Assembly (NCBI GenBank): GCA_947571775.1
Contig: CANOZK010000019.1
Span: forward strand, 1-45,975
DNA length: 45,975 bases
Reading direction: 5' to 3'
Origin: an uncultured Lachnospiraceae bacterium
GTDB lineage: Bacteria; Bacillota; Clostridia; Lachnospirales; Lachnospiraceae
The notes under the pieces were generated by a model, which saw only the letters and a list, made by a program, of their open reading frames with translations, had not been told where the DNA came from and made no database searches. How positions within the stretch are numbered: position 1 is the first letter of the stretch; each line of letters starts with the position of its first letter. The translations under genes and the position numbers were made by a program. This document shows, piece by piece, positions 1 through 7,754 of the stretch.

Positions 1-89
1 CGGAAAATATCTACGCCCATGTGTTTGCGGAGACGCTGGCGCAGACCTCGGACGCTATCAGCCAGGCTCTGGCAGGGGAGAACGGATAA
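1..89 (+). CDS. Tyrosine recombinase/integrase, C-terminal tail (5' end outside window)
   Basis: The reading frame entering at base 3 encodes about 28 residues ending in a TAA at 87-89. It begins ENIYAHVFAETLAQTSDAI. The I-Y-A-H-V segment matches the C-terminal box of phage and ICE tyrosine recombinases, in which this Tyr (codon 12-14) is the DNA-cleaving nucleophile, followed by an amphipathic helix. Only the tail is present, so subfamily and element type cannot be told. Its place next to a strong terminator and a Uma2 gene suggests the edge of a mobile element. Inference rests on a short segment. Confidence 0.65.
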   Translation, partial: ENIYAHVFAETLAQTSDAISQALAGENG

Positions 90-120
90 GGCGCACAGCA
101 TTAGGCGGCACATGCACAGA

Positions 121-176
121 AAACACCAGGGTTCCCGCACAGGTACAGAGTGGCGGGAACCCTGGTGTTTATTGGT
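121..176 (+). terminator. Strong hairpin terminator after the integrase
   Basis: A perfect 18-bp inverted repeat (arms 121-138 and 153-170, 14-nt loop) starts 31 bp after the integrase stop and runs into a T-rich stretch. Because it is symmetrical it could act on both strands. Confidence 0.8.
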
Positions 177-181
177 TGTTT

Positions 182-259
182 AAATCCCCAAAACGAGCCG
201 GTACGAAGTGGGACGAAACACATCTTGGAGTGCCACGAAACCGCATGAAATGGGGATTT
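182..259. repeat. Inverted repeat upstream of the Uma2 gene
   Basis: AAATCCCCA at 182-190 is matched by TGGGGATTT at 251-259. Between them ACGAAAC occurs twice (213-219 and 235-241). The stretch can be read in frame with the Uma2 gene, but the encoded residues look non-native and the gene has its own ribosome site at 317, so this is more likely leader or operator DNA. Confidence 0.4.
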
Positions 260-316
260 CCCAACGATAGGAAACCTTATGAACGATTGGAAGTGGTGCT
301 TAGAAAGGAGAAACTT

Positions 317-865
317 ATGGCATTGCAACAAGAGAAAATATACACCATTGAAGATATATCCGCTCTGCCGGACGGTGAAAGAGCAGAATTGATTGACGGA
401 CATTTTTACAACATGGATCCGCCCAGCACACAACACCAGATACTGGTAGCCAGACTGAGCCATCAAATCCTGAATTATATCGACTCTCACAAAGGTGTTT
501 GTGAAGTAATTCCTGCCCCATTCGCTGTTTTTTTGAACAGAGACGACAGAAACTATGTGGAGCCGGATCTCTCTGTTATCTGCGATAAAAATAAGATAGA
601 CAAACGCGGCTGCAATGGCGCCCCAGACTGGATCATCGAAGTGGTATCCCCTTCCAGCCAGCAGATGGATTACGGCATAAAGCTTTTCAAATACCGCACT
701 GCCGGAGTACGGGAATACTGGATCGTAAATCCCATGATGCGCACTGTAAATGCCTATGATTTTGAACATGGAGAAAATACCCGTCAATACAGCTTTGACG
801 ACAGCATCCCCGTCTGTATTTATGGAGATTTCCATATAAAGATTTCAGATTTGCTACATGAGTAA
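317..865 (+). CDS. Uma2-family (DUF820) PD-(D/E)XK nuclease-like protein
   Basis: A protein of 182 residues whose ATG at 317 follows GAAAGGAG with normal spacing; the in-frame extension back to 176 lacks a ribosome site. It shows the Uma2 fold signature: an N-terminal Glu-rich strand (ERAELIDG, 21-28), Asp84 in VEPDLSVI, Glu108 in IIEVVSPS and Lys122, as expected for a PD-(D/E)XK core, followed by REYWIVNP (132-139). Uma2 proteins are abundant in cyanobacteria and scattered in Bacillota; most lack a known function, and nuclease activity is assumed from the fold. It stands alone between an integrase end and a convergent operon, in keeping with accessory cargo. Confidence 0.85.
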   Translation: MALQQEKIYTIEDISALPDGERAELIDGHFYNMDPPSTQHQILVARLSHQILNYIDSHKGVCEVIPAPFAVFLNRDDRNYVEPDLSVICDKNKIDKRGCNGAPDWIIEVVSPSSQQMDYGIKLFKYRTAGVREYWIVNPMMRTVNAYDFEHGENTRQYSFDDSIPVCIYGDFHIKISDLLHE

Positions 866-867
866 AA

Positions 868-890
868 CAGGGCAAGCGCCCTGCCTTTCA
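868..890. terminator. Bidirectional terminator between Uma2 and the STM4011-type gene
   Basis: A CAGGGC / GCCCTG stem (868-873, 878-883) with a 4-nt loop sits between two convergent stop codons. On the minus strand it is followed by TTTTA, so it fits best as the end of the five-gene minus-strand operon. Confidence 0.6.
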
Positions 891-898
891 CAACACAA

Positions 899-1756
899 TC
901 ATTTGAGCATCCGAAAAAGCGGATACTCCCCAAAATCCCCCGCCCGTCCAAAATCCTCCCGCCCCGCATAAGCCAGATAACAGGAACAGAATTTTCGTCT
1001 GCATTCCGGTTTGGGAAAATCAGAGGCAAGCTCATACCAGTTTCTTTTCTGGCGCATTCCCAGATTACAGGTGCGCAGCGTCCCATCCCCTTCCACAAAC
1101 AACCGCTTCTCGCATTGCTTACAATCTGCCTGCGGATAAGACAATTCCCGGAAAAAGAACGGATCGATTTCCTCAAAAGCCCGTTGCTCCTCTTCTGTGT
1201 AGGGACGCTTCTGTCCGTCCATACGGTTTAGCCAGAGATAAACTTCTGCCGGCAAAGCTTTCCGGATCTGGCGGCAGACTTCCAGATACTTCGGATTGGC
1301 CACCGCGCCCGCGCAAAGCCGAACTCCCTCGTCGAGCATCCGCCCGCACTGCTTGGCAAATCGGGAAACCGATACCATTTCTGGATGAAAACTAGCCCAG
1401 AGACGCAGCTTGTCCCCACAGCCGCCTGCCTGCCGGAAATATTCCATCGAAGACGCCACCGGAAAACTCAGATTGGTCTGTGCGCCAACCGCGTCCGTTC
1501 TTTGCAGACGGGTAAGTTCGGCAAAGCCTCTCCAATACCAGGAATGGATCAAAGCCTCCCCATAGGGCGCCACCAGAAGGGCGCGAATATCCAAAACTGC
1601 GGCGCGCTCGGCAAGACTACGGCAAAACCGAATCCACTGCTGGCGGTCGGTCTGCAACTCTCGCATGGACTCTTTATGCTTGGAAAACGGACAATACGAA
1701 CAGTGATAATTACAGCTTTTTAAACTTCCCCGGTACAGAATCGTATTACCTGCCAT
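899..1756 (-). CDS. STM4011-family radical SAM protein
   Basis: 285 residues. The radical SAM cluster motif CNYHCSYC lies at residues 15-22 (Cys15, 19, 22), unusually close to the N-terminus. A Cys-rich C-terminus (Cys212, 215, 230, 252, 257, 259) could bind an auxiliary iron-sulfur cluster, as in SPASM/Twitch peptide-modifying enzymes. It is the last gene of the operon; its ATG overlaps the end of the preceding radical SAM gene by 11 bp, implying translational coupling. I recognise it as the partner of the STM4012-type protein in the uncharacterised Salmonella STM4011-STM4015 neighbourhood. The substrate is unknown. Family assignment comes from recall of sequence and gene order, not from a search. 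Confidence 0.85.
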   Translation of the reverse strand: MAGNTILYRGSLKSCNYHCSYCPFSKHKESMRELQTDRQQWIRFCRSLAERAAVLDIRALLVAPYGEALIHSWYWRGFAELTRLQRTDAVGAQTNLSFPVASSMEYFRQAGGCGDKLRLWASFHPEMVSVSRFAKQCGRMLDEGVRLCAGAVANPKYLEVCRQIRKALPAEVYLWLNRMDGQKRPYTEEEQRAFEEIDPFFFRELSYPQADCKQCEKRLFVEGDGTLRTCNLGMRQKRNWYELASDFPKPECRRKFCSCYLAYAGREDFGRAGDFGEYPLFRMLK

Positions 1757-3059
1757 AATTTTTCTCCCATTCTTCCATCTTCTTTTTTACATCCGAAGAG
1801 ATCAACTGCGGCCCCAGATAATCAGAAAGCCCCGTCCCCAGATCCGTCGGCGCAAGATACTCTTTTGACGCCTCGTCCAAAACCCGTTTAAAAAATCCCT
1901 GCTGGATCCAAGATTTCAAAATGGGAAAATCCTCTAAAACTTCAGTGCCGAATCGTTCCCGATACTGTTGCGGGGAAAGGCCGGGCCGAATCAGCAAATG
2001 CCGGATCACAAACCGCCGTTTCTGTTCCTCGTCCGACAGCAAGAATCCATAGGAGATTCTGGAAAAATCTTCTGTTTCTTCAAACATCCGAACCTGCCGA
2101 AGACAGTCTCTCTGTCCCAACGCATAAGGCGTGCAAAAATGAAGCCTCCCCAGATAGCTGCGCCCACCGCAGCCCAGCGCCAGCGAAGTCTGCGTCCCGC
2201 AGTCCGCATACCTGCGATAATCCTTGCCTTGACAGCGAACAAAACGGCGCATGGAATCCTGCCGATACCCCTGCGAAACCAAATATGCAGAAGCTTCCAG
2301 ATATTGCCGGTAAGTAAAATCCGGATCCGGCGCGCGCCCCATCTCCTTTCCTAACAGAGTGCCCGGCTTTACATAAAGCGGATACAAAAACAGCTCGTCT
2401 GGGCAAAAGCCCAGCGCTTCCCGAAGGGATCGCAGCATGGAATCCTGCGTCTGCCCCGGAATCCCATAAATCAAATCCAGATTGAGACAAGGAAAATCCG
2501 AAGCCGCCAACAGATCCAGCGCCCGGCGGGCATCTTTCGCCTTATGATTTCTGTGCAGAGCCGTCAATTCTTGATCGCAAAAGCTCTGAACCCCAATACT
2601 GATCCGAGACGTTCCGGCTTCTCTCAGCAAAGAAATTTTTTTGCGGCTGGTCTGGTTGGGCGCGGTTTCAACGGCCAGACAGGCACCCGTTTCCAAAGAA
2701 AGCGATTCGCGGATCATAGAAAATACCCGCGTCAACTGTTTTTCTGACAGAAGAAGCGGCGTGCCGCCGCCTACGGTAAAATCAGAAAAAGACGCATCCA
2801 CTGGCAGAAGCATCTCCTGATATTGGGAAAGCTGACGCTGCACCGCGTCCAGGTAACGGTCTATGGCGGCTGCCTCTTGTCCATACACCGAAAAAAGGTT
2901 ACAGTAGCCGCAGCGGGATTGGCAAAAAGGAATATGAAGATATAAACTGTTTCCAAAACCCGCCAGACAGCCGGCATAATCCTCGAAAAAAATACCCTCC
3001 AAAGGCCGATAGGCCGTTTTATGAGGGTAACTGTACATATATTGTATATATCTGTTCAA
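1746..3059 (-). CDS. STM4012-family radical SAM protein (HemN-like)
   Basis: 437 residues, starting at a TTG (3057-3059) preceded by GGGAGGGAAAGAT. The next in-frame ATG, seven codons later, has no comparable ribosome site. The cluster motif CQSRCGYC occupies residues 46-53 after YLHIPF, the hallmark of the HemN/HemW group, and GGGTPLLL follows near residue 98. HemN relatives include coproporphyrinogen dehydrogenase, heme chaperones and methyltransferases. Operon context rather than similarity to HemN argues for the STM4012 family. Its stop overlaps the STM4011-type start. The reaction is unknown. Confidence 0.85.
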   Translation of the reverse strand: MNRYIQYMYSYPHKTAYRPLEGIFFEDYAGCLAGFGNSLYLHIPFCQSRCGYCNLFSVYGQEAAAIDRYLDAVQRQLSQYQEMLLPVDASFSDFTVGGGTPLLLSEKQLTRVFSMIRESLSLETGACLAVETAPNQTSRKKISLLREAGTSRISIGVQSFCDQELTALHRNHKAKDARRALDLLAASDFPCLNLDLIYGIPGQTQDSMLRSLREALGFCPDELFLYPLYVKPGTLLGKEMGRAPDPDFTYRQYLEASAYLVSQGYRQDSMRRFVRCQGKDYRRYADCGTQTSLALGCGGRSYLGRLHFCTPYALGQRDCLRQVRMFEETEDFSRISYGFLLSDEEQKRRFVIRHLLIRPGLSPQQYRERFGTEVLEDFPILKSWIQQGFFKRVLDEASKEYLAPTDLGTGLSDYLGPQLISSDVKKKMEEWEKNYGR

Positions 3060-3089
3060 ATCTTTCCCTCCCGCAAGCCATGTGTACGC

Positions 3090-3911
3090 TCATAAGAAAA
3101 AATGTTTGTACGGAACGGTATTTACCATCGGATGGCTAATCCCATGCGACCAACAGCCGTCCTCTCCATAACAGGTGCCATGATCCGAACAGCAGATGAC
3201 AAACGTATCTTTCCGCAGGGATTTCCAGCCGTCAAACAGACGGCCAAGCTGCGTATCCACATAACGCAGGGCCGCCCGATGGCTCTGCAAGCTGTCCCGT
3301 CCATTCGGGACAGCGCCTTCCAGATAAAAATAATTCGGATAATGAATCGCATCCACATTCAAATAGAGGAAAATCGGCCGGCCGCGCTCGACATGAACCA
3401 GTTTTTTCAGCAGGAAATCCACCTGGTTTTTGGTACTGTCCTTTACCCGGCAGGAAAACGAGGGATTCCAGTAACTCTTCTGAAAATAGGCGGGAAAGAC
3501 CCGCCCCAGATCCGAGCGTTTGTCAAAAAAAGCCACGCCGCCCACGCACCAGGTATCGTAACCGTCCCTGGCAAGCCCTTCGACAATCGTACTTCCCGAA
3601 AAAACGTACGCGCCGGGCGGCACTTTACGGCTCATGCCGACAAAACGGGAAAAAAACAGCCGTTCCCGCTCGTCGCTGCTCTTCGCCTCAAACGGACACG
3701 GGAAAAATCCGGCAAACATGGCATGATGCGACGGATAGGTAAAATTCCCCGGCGCCTGTCGTTTCTCCCACGGGCCGTAGCGGTTCAAGACCGGCGTTGT
3801 TCCGAGCGCCTCCTCTTGTACCGCCGCGTCGTAGCGCAGGGTATCCAGGCAGATAAACAAAATGTCATGGTTTCCCACAACCTGGTTCATATCAATTTTG
3901 GTTTTCCTCAT
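3090..3911 (-). CDS. STM4013/SEN3800-family alkaline-phosphatase-fold hydrolase
   Basis: Up to 273 residues. Metal-site residues of the sulfatase/phosphatase superfamily are visible: Asp23 in FICLDTLRYD near the N-terminus, and SDHG with following His residues near the C-terminus (about 242-260). The nucleophile position, Cys or Ser in CxPSR of sulfatases, is Thr58 in FTYPSHH, as in phosphoryl-transfer members such as lipoteichoic acid synthase. That points to a phosphatase, phosphodiesterase or phosphotransferase, not a sulfatase. Start uncertain: the ATG at 3911 overlaps the previous gene by 20 bp, while an ATG at 3890 follows its stop as TGATATG. No signal peptide is seen, so it is probably cytoplasmic. 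Confidence 0.82.
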   Translation of the reverse strand: MRKTKIDMNQVVGNHDILFICLDTLRYDAAVQEEALGTTPVLNRYGPWEKRQAPGNFTYPSHHAMFAGFFPCPFEAKSSDERERLFFSRFVGMSRKVPPGAYVFSGSTIVEGLARDGYDTWCVGGVAFFDKRSDLGRVFPAYFQKSYWNPSFSCRVKDSTKNQVDFLLKKLVHVERGRPIFLYLNVDAIHYPNYFYLEGAVPNGRDSLQSHRAALRYVDTQLGRLFDGWKSLRKDTFVICCSDHGTCYGEDGCWSHGISHPMVNTVPYKHFFL

Positions 3912-4929
3912 TTGACAACCACGCTTTCATCATTTCCGCCTGATGGCAGTAGATCCGGTTTTCCCCGTAAATATCCTGGTAAATCAAATCCCCCTGGCCG
4001 TTCATCTCAATGATCCGCGGCTTTTTGGAGCCTCGCTCCAGCAAAAGATCAATTCCCGCGCTTCGCAGACCGGGATAACAGGCAGCCGCCCTGCGGCACA
4101 ATTGTGTGATTTCCTCCCGCACAGACAGCGGCAGGGAAAGCTTGGACTCCTCCAGCGGATGATTATTCAAATGCAGATTTGTGACGGGGCCTTTGGAGAG
4201 CCTAGCCAGCAGAAAATCCAGCTTTCCGTCTTGGATCACTGCCCGCAGATCATAGGAATAGCCGTCCTGCTGCGCTTTGGCATACCAACGCTCCACGATA
4301 CAGTCCATGGACAAAATCGCATCCAGCAGCAAAAGGATCTGAGAAGGATTGTCAAACCGCCGCAGCCTTTTTGTGTTTACCAGCTCTTTGGACGCCGGAT
4401 CTATATATGCACAGGTATAAAGCGCCATATTGCCTGTCCGCGGCCGATAGCGAAACGCCGCCACTCCAGCCGCGCCGGAGCCATACACAGGTTTGATAAA
4501 AACCTGATGCAGACCACACGCCCTCATCTGCTGCAAAAGCTCTTGGGCGCTGGAAACCGTTCGCTGTATTTCCTCGGTCACAGGCAATCCCGCAGCCGAC
4601 AGCCTTTCCTTGCACCGACGTTTGTCCAAAAGCGCCGCAATCCTATGCGGGGGATTCAAAAAAGCGGAGGCAGGAACCTGCGAAAGCTTTTCTAACTGCT
4701 TCCGGTAATTTCCGGTCAAAGCGCTCAATTCCTTTAGCATACAGCAGTCCCATCCGGGCGGATCGCATTTGAGAAACATTTCTTCTGAAAAAGGAACGTT
4801 ATGAAAGCCATTTCGCCGCCACTCCTCCCAGGAGACGAGGCTGACGCAGATTCCCGCCTGACGCGCTGCTTTCTTTAGATAAACCGTCCGCTTCGTGCCC
4901 GGAACCCCCAGCAAGACTACGCGCTTCAT
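3892..4929 (-). CDS. STM4014-family ATP-grasp protein
   Basis: 345 residues. The ATP-grasp fold is suggested by HQVFIKPVYGSGAAGV around residue 145 (nucleotide-binding Lys and glycine loop) and by IIEMNGQGDLIYQD near the C-terminus (metal-binding Glu and Asn), as in RimK-like carboxylate-amine ligases. Such enzymes activate a carboxylate as an acyl phosphate and join it to an amine or thiol. Its ATG overlaps the upstream LRR gene stop as ATGA. In this operon it could ligate a residue or small molecule to the LRR protein or another acceptor; that is inference. No substrate-specific motif was recognised. Confidence 0.82.
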   Translation of the reverse strand: MKRVVLLGVPGTKRTVYLKKAARQAGICVSLVSWEEWRRNGFHNVPFSEEMFLKCDPPGWDCCMLKELSALTGNYRKQLEKLSQVPASAFLNPPHRIAALLDKRRCKERLSAAGLPVTEEIQRTVSSAQELLQQMRACGLHQVFIKPVYGSGAAGVAAFRYRPRTGNMALYTCAYIDPASKELVNTKRLRRFDNPSQILLLLDAILSMDCIVERWYAKAQQDGYSYDLRAVIQDGKLDFLLARLSKGPVTNLHLNNHPLEESKLSLPLSVREEITQLCRRAAACYPGLRSAGIDLLLERGSKKPRIIEMNGQGDLIYQDIYGENRIYCHQAEMMKAWLSNEENQN

Positions 4930-5786
4930 TCGGTCAGCATGGCATCCATCCAGATTTCCCCTTGATAAGATTCCGGTTCATTCTGATCTGTCACATCTAC
5001 TTTTATGGGAAGCTTTTGAAGCTTCTCCATCATCTCATTTGACAGATAGTGATAATGCAGATCCAGGAACTGAATACTTGGAAAATCTGGAAGCTTTTCC
5101 AGCAAAAGCTGTCCGCCCTTATCTGTCAAAGTACCGCAGGATAAATTCAGGGTATGAATCTGTTTCATAAATTTACTCTCCAGTACAACCGCCGTCAAAT
5201 CATCTTGAACCTCACTGTCCACAATCCCCAGATATTCCAAACTGGGAAAATCCGCCTGCGCAAGCAGTTCTCGGATGGTGTCTATGTCGCCGTCAAATCC
5301 ATAATACTCCACGCCAATGTAAAGAAGCAGCTTTTTCAAAGACGGCAAATGAGCAGACTGGATCGACTGAATCACGTCCTTTGGCAAGCCTCCGCAGATG
5401 ATTTCCAAAGTTTCCAGCTTTTCATGGCGGATCTCTCCAAGCTTCAGCTCTGTGGAACCCTTAATCGTCAATTCCTTCAGATTTGGCCAAGCGCCCCACA
5501 GGCGGCTGTAATCCCCCTGCATAATCCAAGAAACTTCACATTCTTCATAACCCATGTCTCCGATGAACAGTTTTTCAATCTGCGAAAACCGGTCTGCATG
5601 ACTGATCAGAGCATCGATTACCGGTTGGCAGGACTCGTCCCATGCATCGCCCCAGCAGCCGATCACCAACTCTGTCAGAGACGGCAGCTCTGGGTCTGCA
5701 ATAATATCTGCACCCATCGTACCGGCGCTTTTGCTGCCGTCCTCGTATTCTCCATAATCATAGGAATAAATTTTACTCTTTGACAT
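4926..5786 (-). CDS. STM4015-family leucine-rich-repeat protein
   Basis: 286 residues from an ATG at 5786 with a strong AGGAGGTG site; a longer in-frame reading has no ribosome site. The N-terminus is rich in Tyr, Asp and Glu (YSYDYGEYEDG). From about residue 30 there are irregular leucine-rich repeats such as LPSLTELVIGCWG, WPNLKELTIKG, LPSLKKLLLYIG and FPSLEYLGIVD. No enzyme motif, signal peptide or membrane segment is seen. It is the promoter-proximal gene, hence probably the most abundant product. LRR proteins normally bind other proteins, so it may be the scaffold or substrate for the four downstream enzymes. Function unknown. Confidence 0.8.
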   Translation of the reverse strand: MSKSKIYSYDYGEYEDGSKSAGTMGADIIADPELPSLTELVIGCWGDAWDESCQPVIDALISHADRFSQIEKLFIGDMGYEECEVSWIMQGDYSRLWGAWPNLKELTIKGSTELKLGEIRHEKLETLEIICGGLPKDVIQSIQSAHLPSLKKLLLYIGVEYYGFDGDIDTIRELLAQADFPSLEYLGIVDSEVQDDLTAVVLESKFMKQIHTLNLSCGTLTDKGGQLLLEKLPDFPSIQFLDLHYHYLSNEMMEKLQKLPIKVDVTDQNEPESYQGEIWMDAMLTE

Positions 5787-5831
5787 AAGACACCTCCTTG
5801 TCTGAACTGTTATCCTTACATTTTTTCTTTT

Positions 5832-5860
5832 ATTATAATAAAAAAAGAGATGTCTTTCAA
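5832..5860 (-). promoter_or_regulatory. Sigma-A-type promoter of the STM4015-4011 operon
   Basis: On the minus strand TTGAAA (5855-5860) is followed by a 17-bp spacer and a perfect TATAAT (5832-5837), 46 bp upstream of the LRR gene start. No clear operator palindrome was seen. Confidence 0.75.
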
Positions 5861-5892
5861 GGATTACCTGAAATCCAAATCTGCATTTGGAC

Positions 5893-5941
5893 TGCAAAGA
5901 AAGGGACGCCGCAAAAACTCCCTTCCATACTGGCGTCCCTT
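5893..5941 (-). terminator. Terminator after asrC
   Basis: AAGGGACGCC (5901-5910) pairs with GGCGTCCCTT (5932-5941), followed on the minus strand by TTTCTTT. It separates the asr operon from the promoter of the next operon. Confidence 0.75.
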
Positions 5942-5976
5942 CTGAAAAAACAAAGATAAAGCACTAGAAATAACCT

Positions 5977-6951
5977 TTATCGGTCAAAATGCACCCCATT
6001 CCAGTAAACGCATTCTTTCATTTTAGTTTCTGGAAGAAGCTCCACGCCCTCTAAGGCCCATTTCTTATATTCGGTAAAGCCGACCCGGTCGATGATATAT
6101 CCGATGTGCTCTTTGCCGCCGGGGGCTTTCGGATTGATATATTCTTTCACAAAACGGTAAGTATTCAAAATAATTTTTACAATGGTATCCTCGTCCGTCC
6201 AGAGAAGAAAATCTTCGCCCAGACGGGGATTTCGCTTGCCGGTCCGGCCCATAAGCGTCAGCCTATAATATTTCTTTTTGCTGCGGGTAAAGGCTCTGGT
6301 AGGACATTTGGTCACACAGACGCCGCACCCAATGCATTTCTCTTCATCGCGGACAATCTTATAATTTTCCATGCGCAGCGCGTCTACGGAAAGACTTTTA
6401 CAGCCCTTGATGCATGCCTGGCAGCTTACGCAGCGGCCGGGGTCGTACTGGGGCATAGTCATGCCGACGATTCCAAAGTCATGCAGGCGGACTTTGGCGC
6501 AGTCGTTGGGACAGCCGGTCAATGCAATCTTAAAGTGCAAGTCATTGGGAAAGATTTCATCTTCGATCCGTTTCGCAAACTCGGATGTGTTGTAGTTGGC
6601 AAAGGGACAGACGTTGTTGCCGATACAGGCGCAGACGTTCCTGGTCCCGGACGCCGGGTAGCCGGTGCCCGGATTTTCCTGGTTGATGTCCAGCAGTTCA
6701 ATGATCGGCTGGAGCATTTCGTTGATCGCGTCCATATCTTCTAAGCGGATGCCCTCGATCTCAAATCCCTGGCGGGTGGTCAGATGAACAACGCCGTTTC
6801 CATATTTCTGGGCAATCTCCTGCACCAGCCCTAAGATTTCCGCTTTTAAATAACCGCCGGGGACACGGATACGCGACGCGCCTTCGCCCCGGACTTTACC
6901 GATTCTGAACGCATTCTTTTTCGCTTTCTTTGTATTGATATCCAAACCCAT
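5977..6951 (-). CDS. asrC: Anaerobic sulfite reductase subunit C (siroheme subunit)
   Basis: 324 residues, the catalytic subunit that reduces sulfite to sulfide with six electrons. The siroheme/4Fe-4S ligands are visible as ACIGNNVC (Cys109, Cys115) and TGCPNDC (Cys147, Cys151). An inserted ferredoxin domain has two clusters: CVSCQACIKGC (174-184) and CIGCGVCVTKC (206-216). The N-terminus carries the nitrite/sulfite reductase half-domain. It is third in asrABC, 11 bp after asrB. This is the cytoplasmic NADH-linked enzyme of Salmonella and clostridia, used for sulfite respiration or detoxification. Confidence 0.95.
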   Translation of the reverse strand: MGLDINTKKAKKNAFRIGKVRGEGASRIRVPGGYLKAEILGLVQEIAQKYGNGVVHLTTRQGFEIEGIRLEDMDAINEMLQPIIELLDINQENPGTGYPASGTRNVCACIGNNVCPFANYNTSEFAKRIEDEIFPNDLHFKIALTGCPNDCAKVRLHDFGIVGMTMPQYDPGRCVSCQACIKGCKSLSVDALRMENYKIVRDEEKCIGCGVCVTKCPTRAFTRSKKKYYRLTLMGRTGKRNPRLGEDFLLWTDEDTIVKIILNTYRFVKEYINPKAPGGKEHIGYIIDRVGFTEYKKWALEGVELLPETKMKECVYWNGVHFDR

Positions 6952-6962
6952 ACTCCCACCTC

Positions 6963-7754
6963 CTAATCGATCAGGTTCTTGCCTTTGGCATAGTTAAATA
7001 CCGGGCCGTCCAGACAAATATACGTGCTGTCCATTTTGCAGTGGCCGCATTTTCCAAGGCCGCAGCACATTTTCCGCTCATGAGAGATCCAGATGTTTTC
7101 TTCCGGCACTTTGCGCTTTAAGATTTCCTGAATCGTAAATTGGATCATCACGGGCGGCCCTACGGTGATAAATACCGTATTTGGGATATCGGAAAGGGGC
7201 AGATCGGGGATGTACTTCGTCACCATTCCGGTCAGCCCGTCATAGCCTTCTGGCGCCGTATCCACGGTTTTGATTACGTTTAATGTCTTTTCCCAATCTT
7301 TAAAATCCTCTTTGAAAAGGACGTCCTGCGGGGACTTAAATCCTGCAATCAGCGTGGTGCGCACAGCGTCTTCTGGGTGTTTAGAAAAATGATCCACGAT
7401 TCCTTTTACCGGCGACAATCCAGTGCCGCCTGCGATTACAACGACTTCTTTGCCCTGAAATTGCGCAATATCAAAGCCGTTCCCATAAGGCCCGCGCATC
7501 AAGAGGCTATTCCCCTCGTAATGTTCAAAGATTTGATTGGTGACCCGTCCCACTTTTCGGATAGTCAGATCTACGGTATCCTCGCCGATACCGCTGACGG
7601 AAATCGGAGCTTCCCCAAACTTTGGAATCGAAACCTCGAAGAACTGTCCGGGCTTTACATCCCCGGAAAAGCTCATACGGAACGTATACTCTATGTCCGT
7701 ATGCCGGATAATTTCTTTTACCTGGGAGGGAAAAGGGATATATTCGTTTTTCAT
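6963..7754 (-). CDS. asrB: Anaerobic sulfite reductase subunit B (NADH:flavin subunit)
   Basis: 263 residues of the ferredoxin-NADP reductase type. It shows a flavin-binding beta barrel with MRGPYGNGF near residue 87, a nucleotide-binding VVVIAGGTGLSPVKG near residue 105, and a C-terminal Cys cluster CCGLGKCGHC that binds a 2Fe-2S centre, as in dihydroorotate dehydrogenase electron-transfer subunits. It passes electrons from NADH to AsrA and AsrC. The ATG directly abuts the asrA stop codon. Confidence 0.95.
   Translation of the reverse strand: MKNEYIPFPSQVKEIIRHTDIEYTFRMSFSGDVKPGQFFEVSIPKFGEAPISVSGIGEDTVDLTIRKVGRVTNQIFEHYEGNSLLMRGPYGNGFDIAQFQGKEVVVIAGGTGLSPVKGIVDHFSKHPEDAVRTTLIAGFKSPQDVLFKEDFKDWEKTLNVIKTVDTAPEGYDGLTGMVTKYIPDLPLSDIPNTVFITVGPPVMIQFTIQEILKRKVPEENIWISHERKMCCGLGKCGHCKMDSTYICLDGPVFNYAKGKNLID

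Noticed and set aside
101..835. Long minus-strand reading frame opposite Uma2
   Set aside because: It runs through the terminator and antisense to a well-supported gene, with no ribosome site and no recognisable domain.
899..3911. Radical SAM proteins as sulfatase-maturing enzymes for the neighbouring hydrolase
   Set aside because: The hydrolase has Thr, not Cys or Ser, at the nucleophile position, so formylglycine formation is not expected.
3102..4013. 303-codon plus-strand frame opposite the STM4013-type gene
   Set aside because: Antisense shadow of a GC-rich coding region; no start context and no family resemblance.
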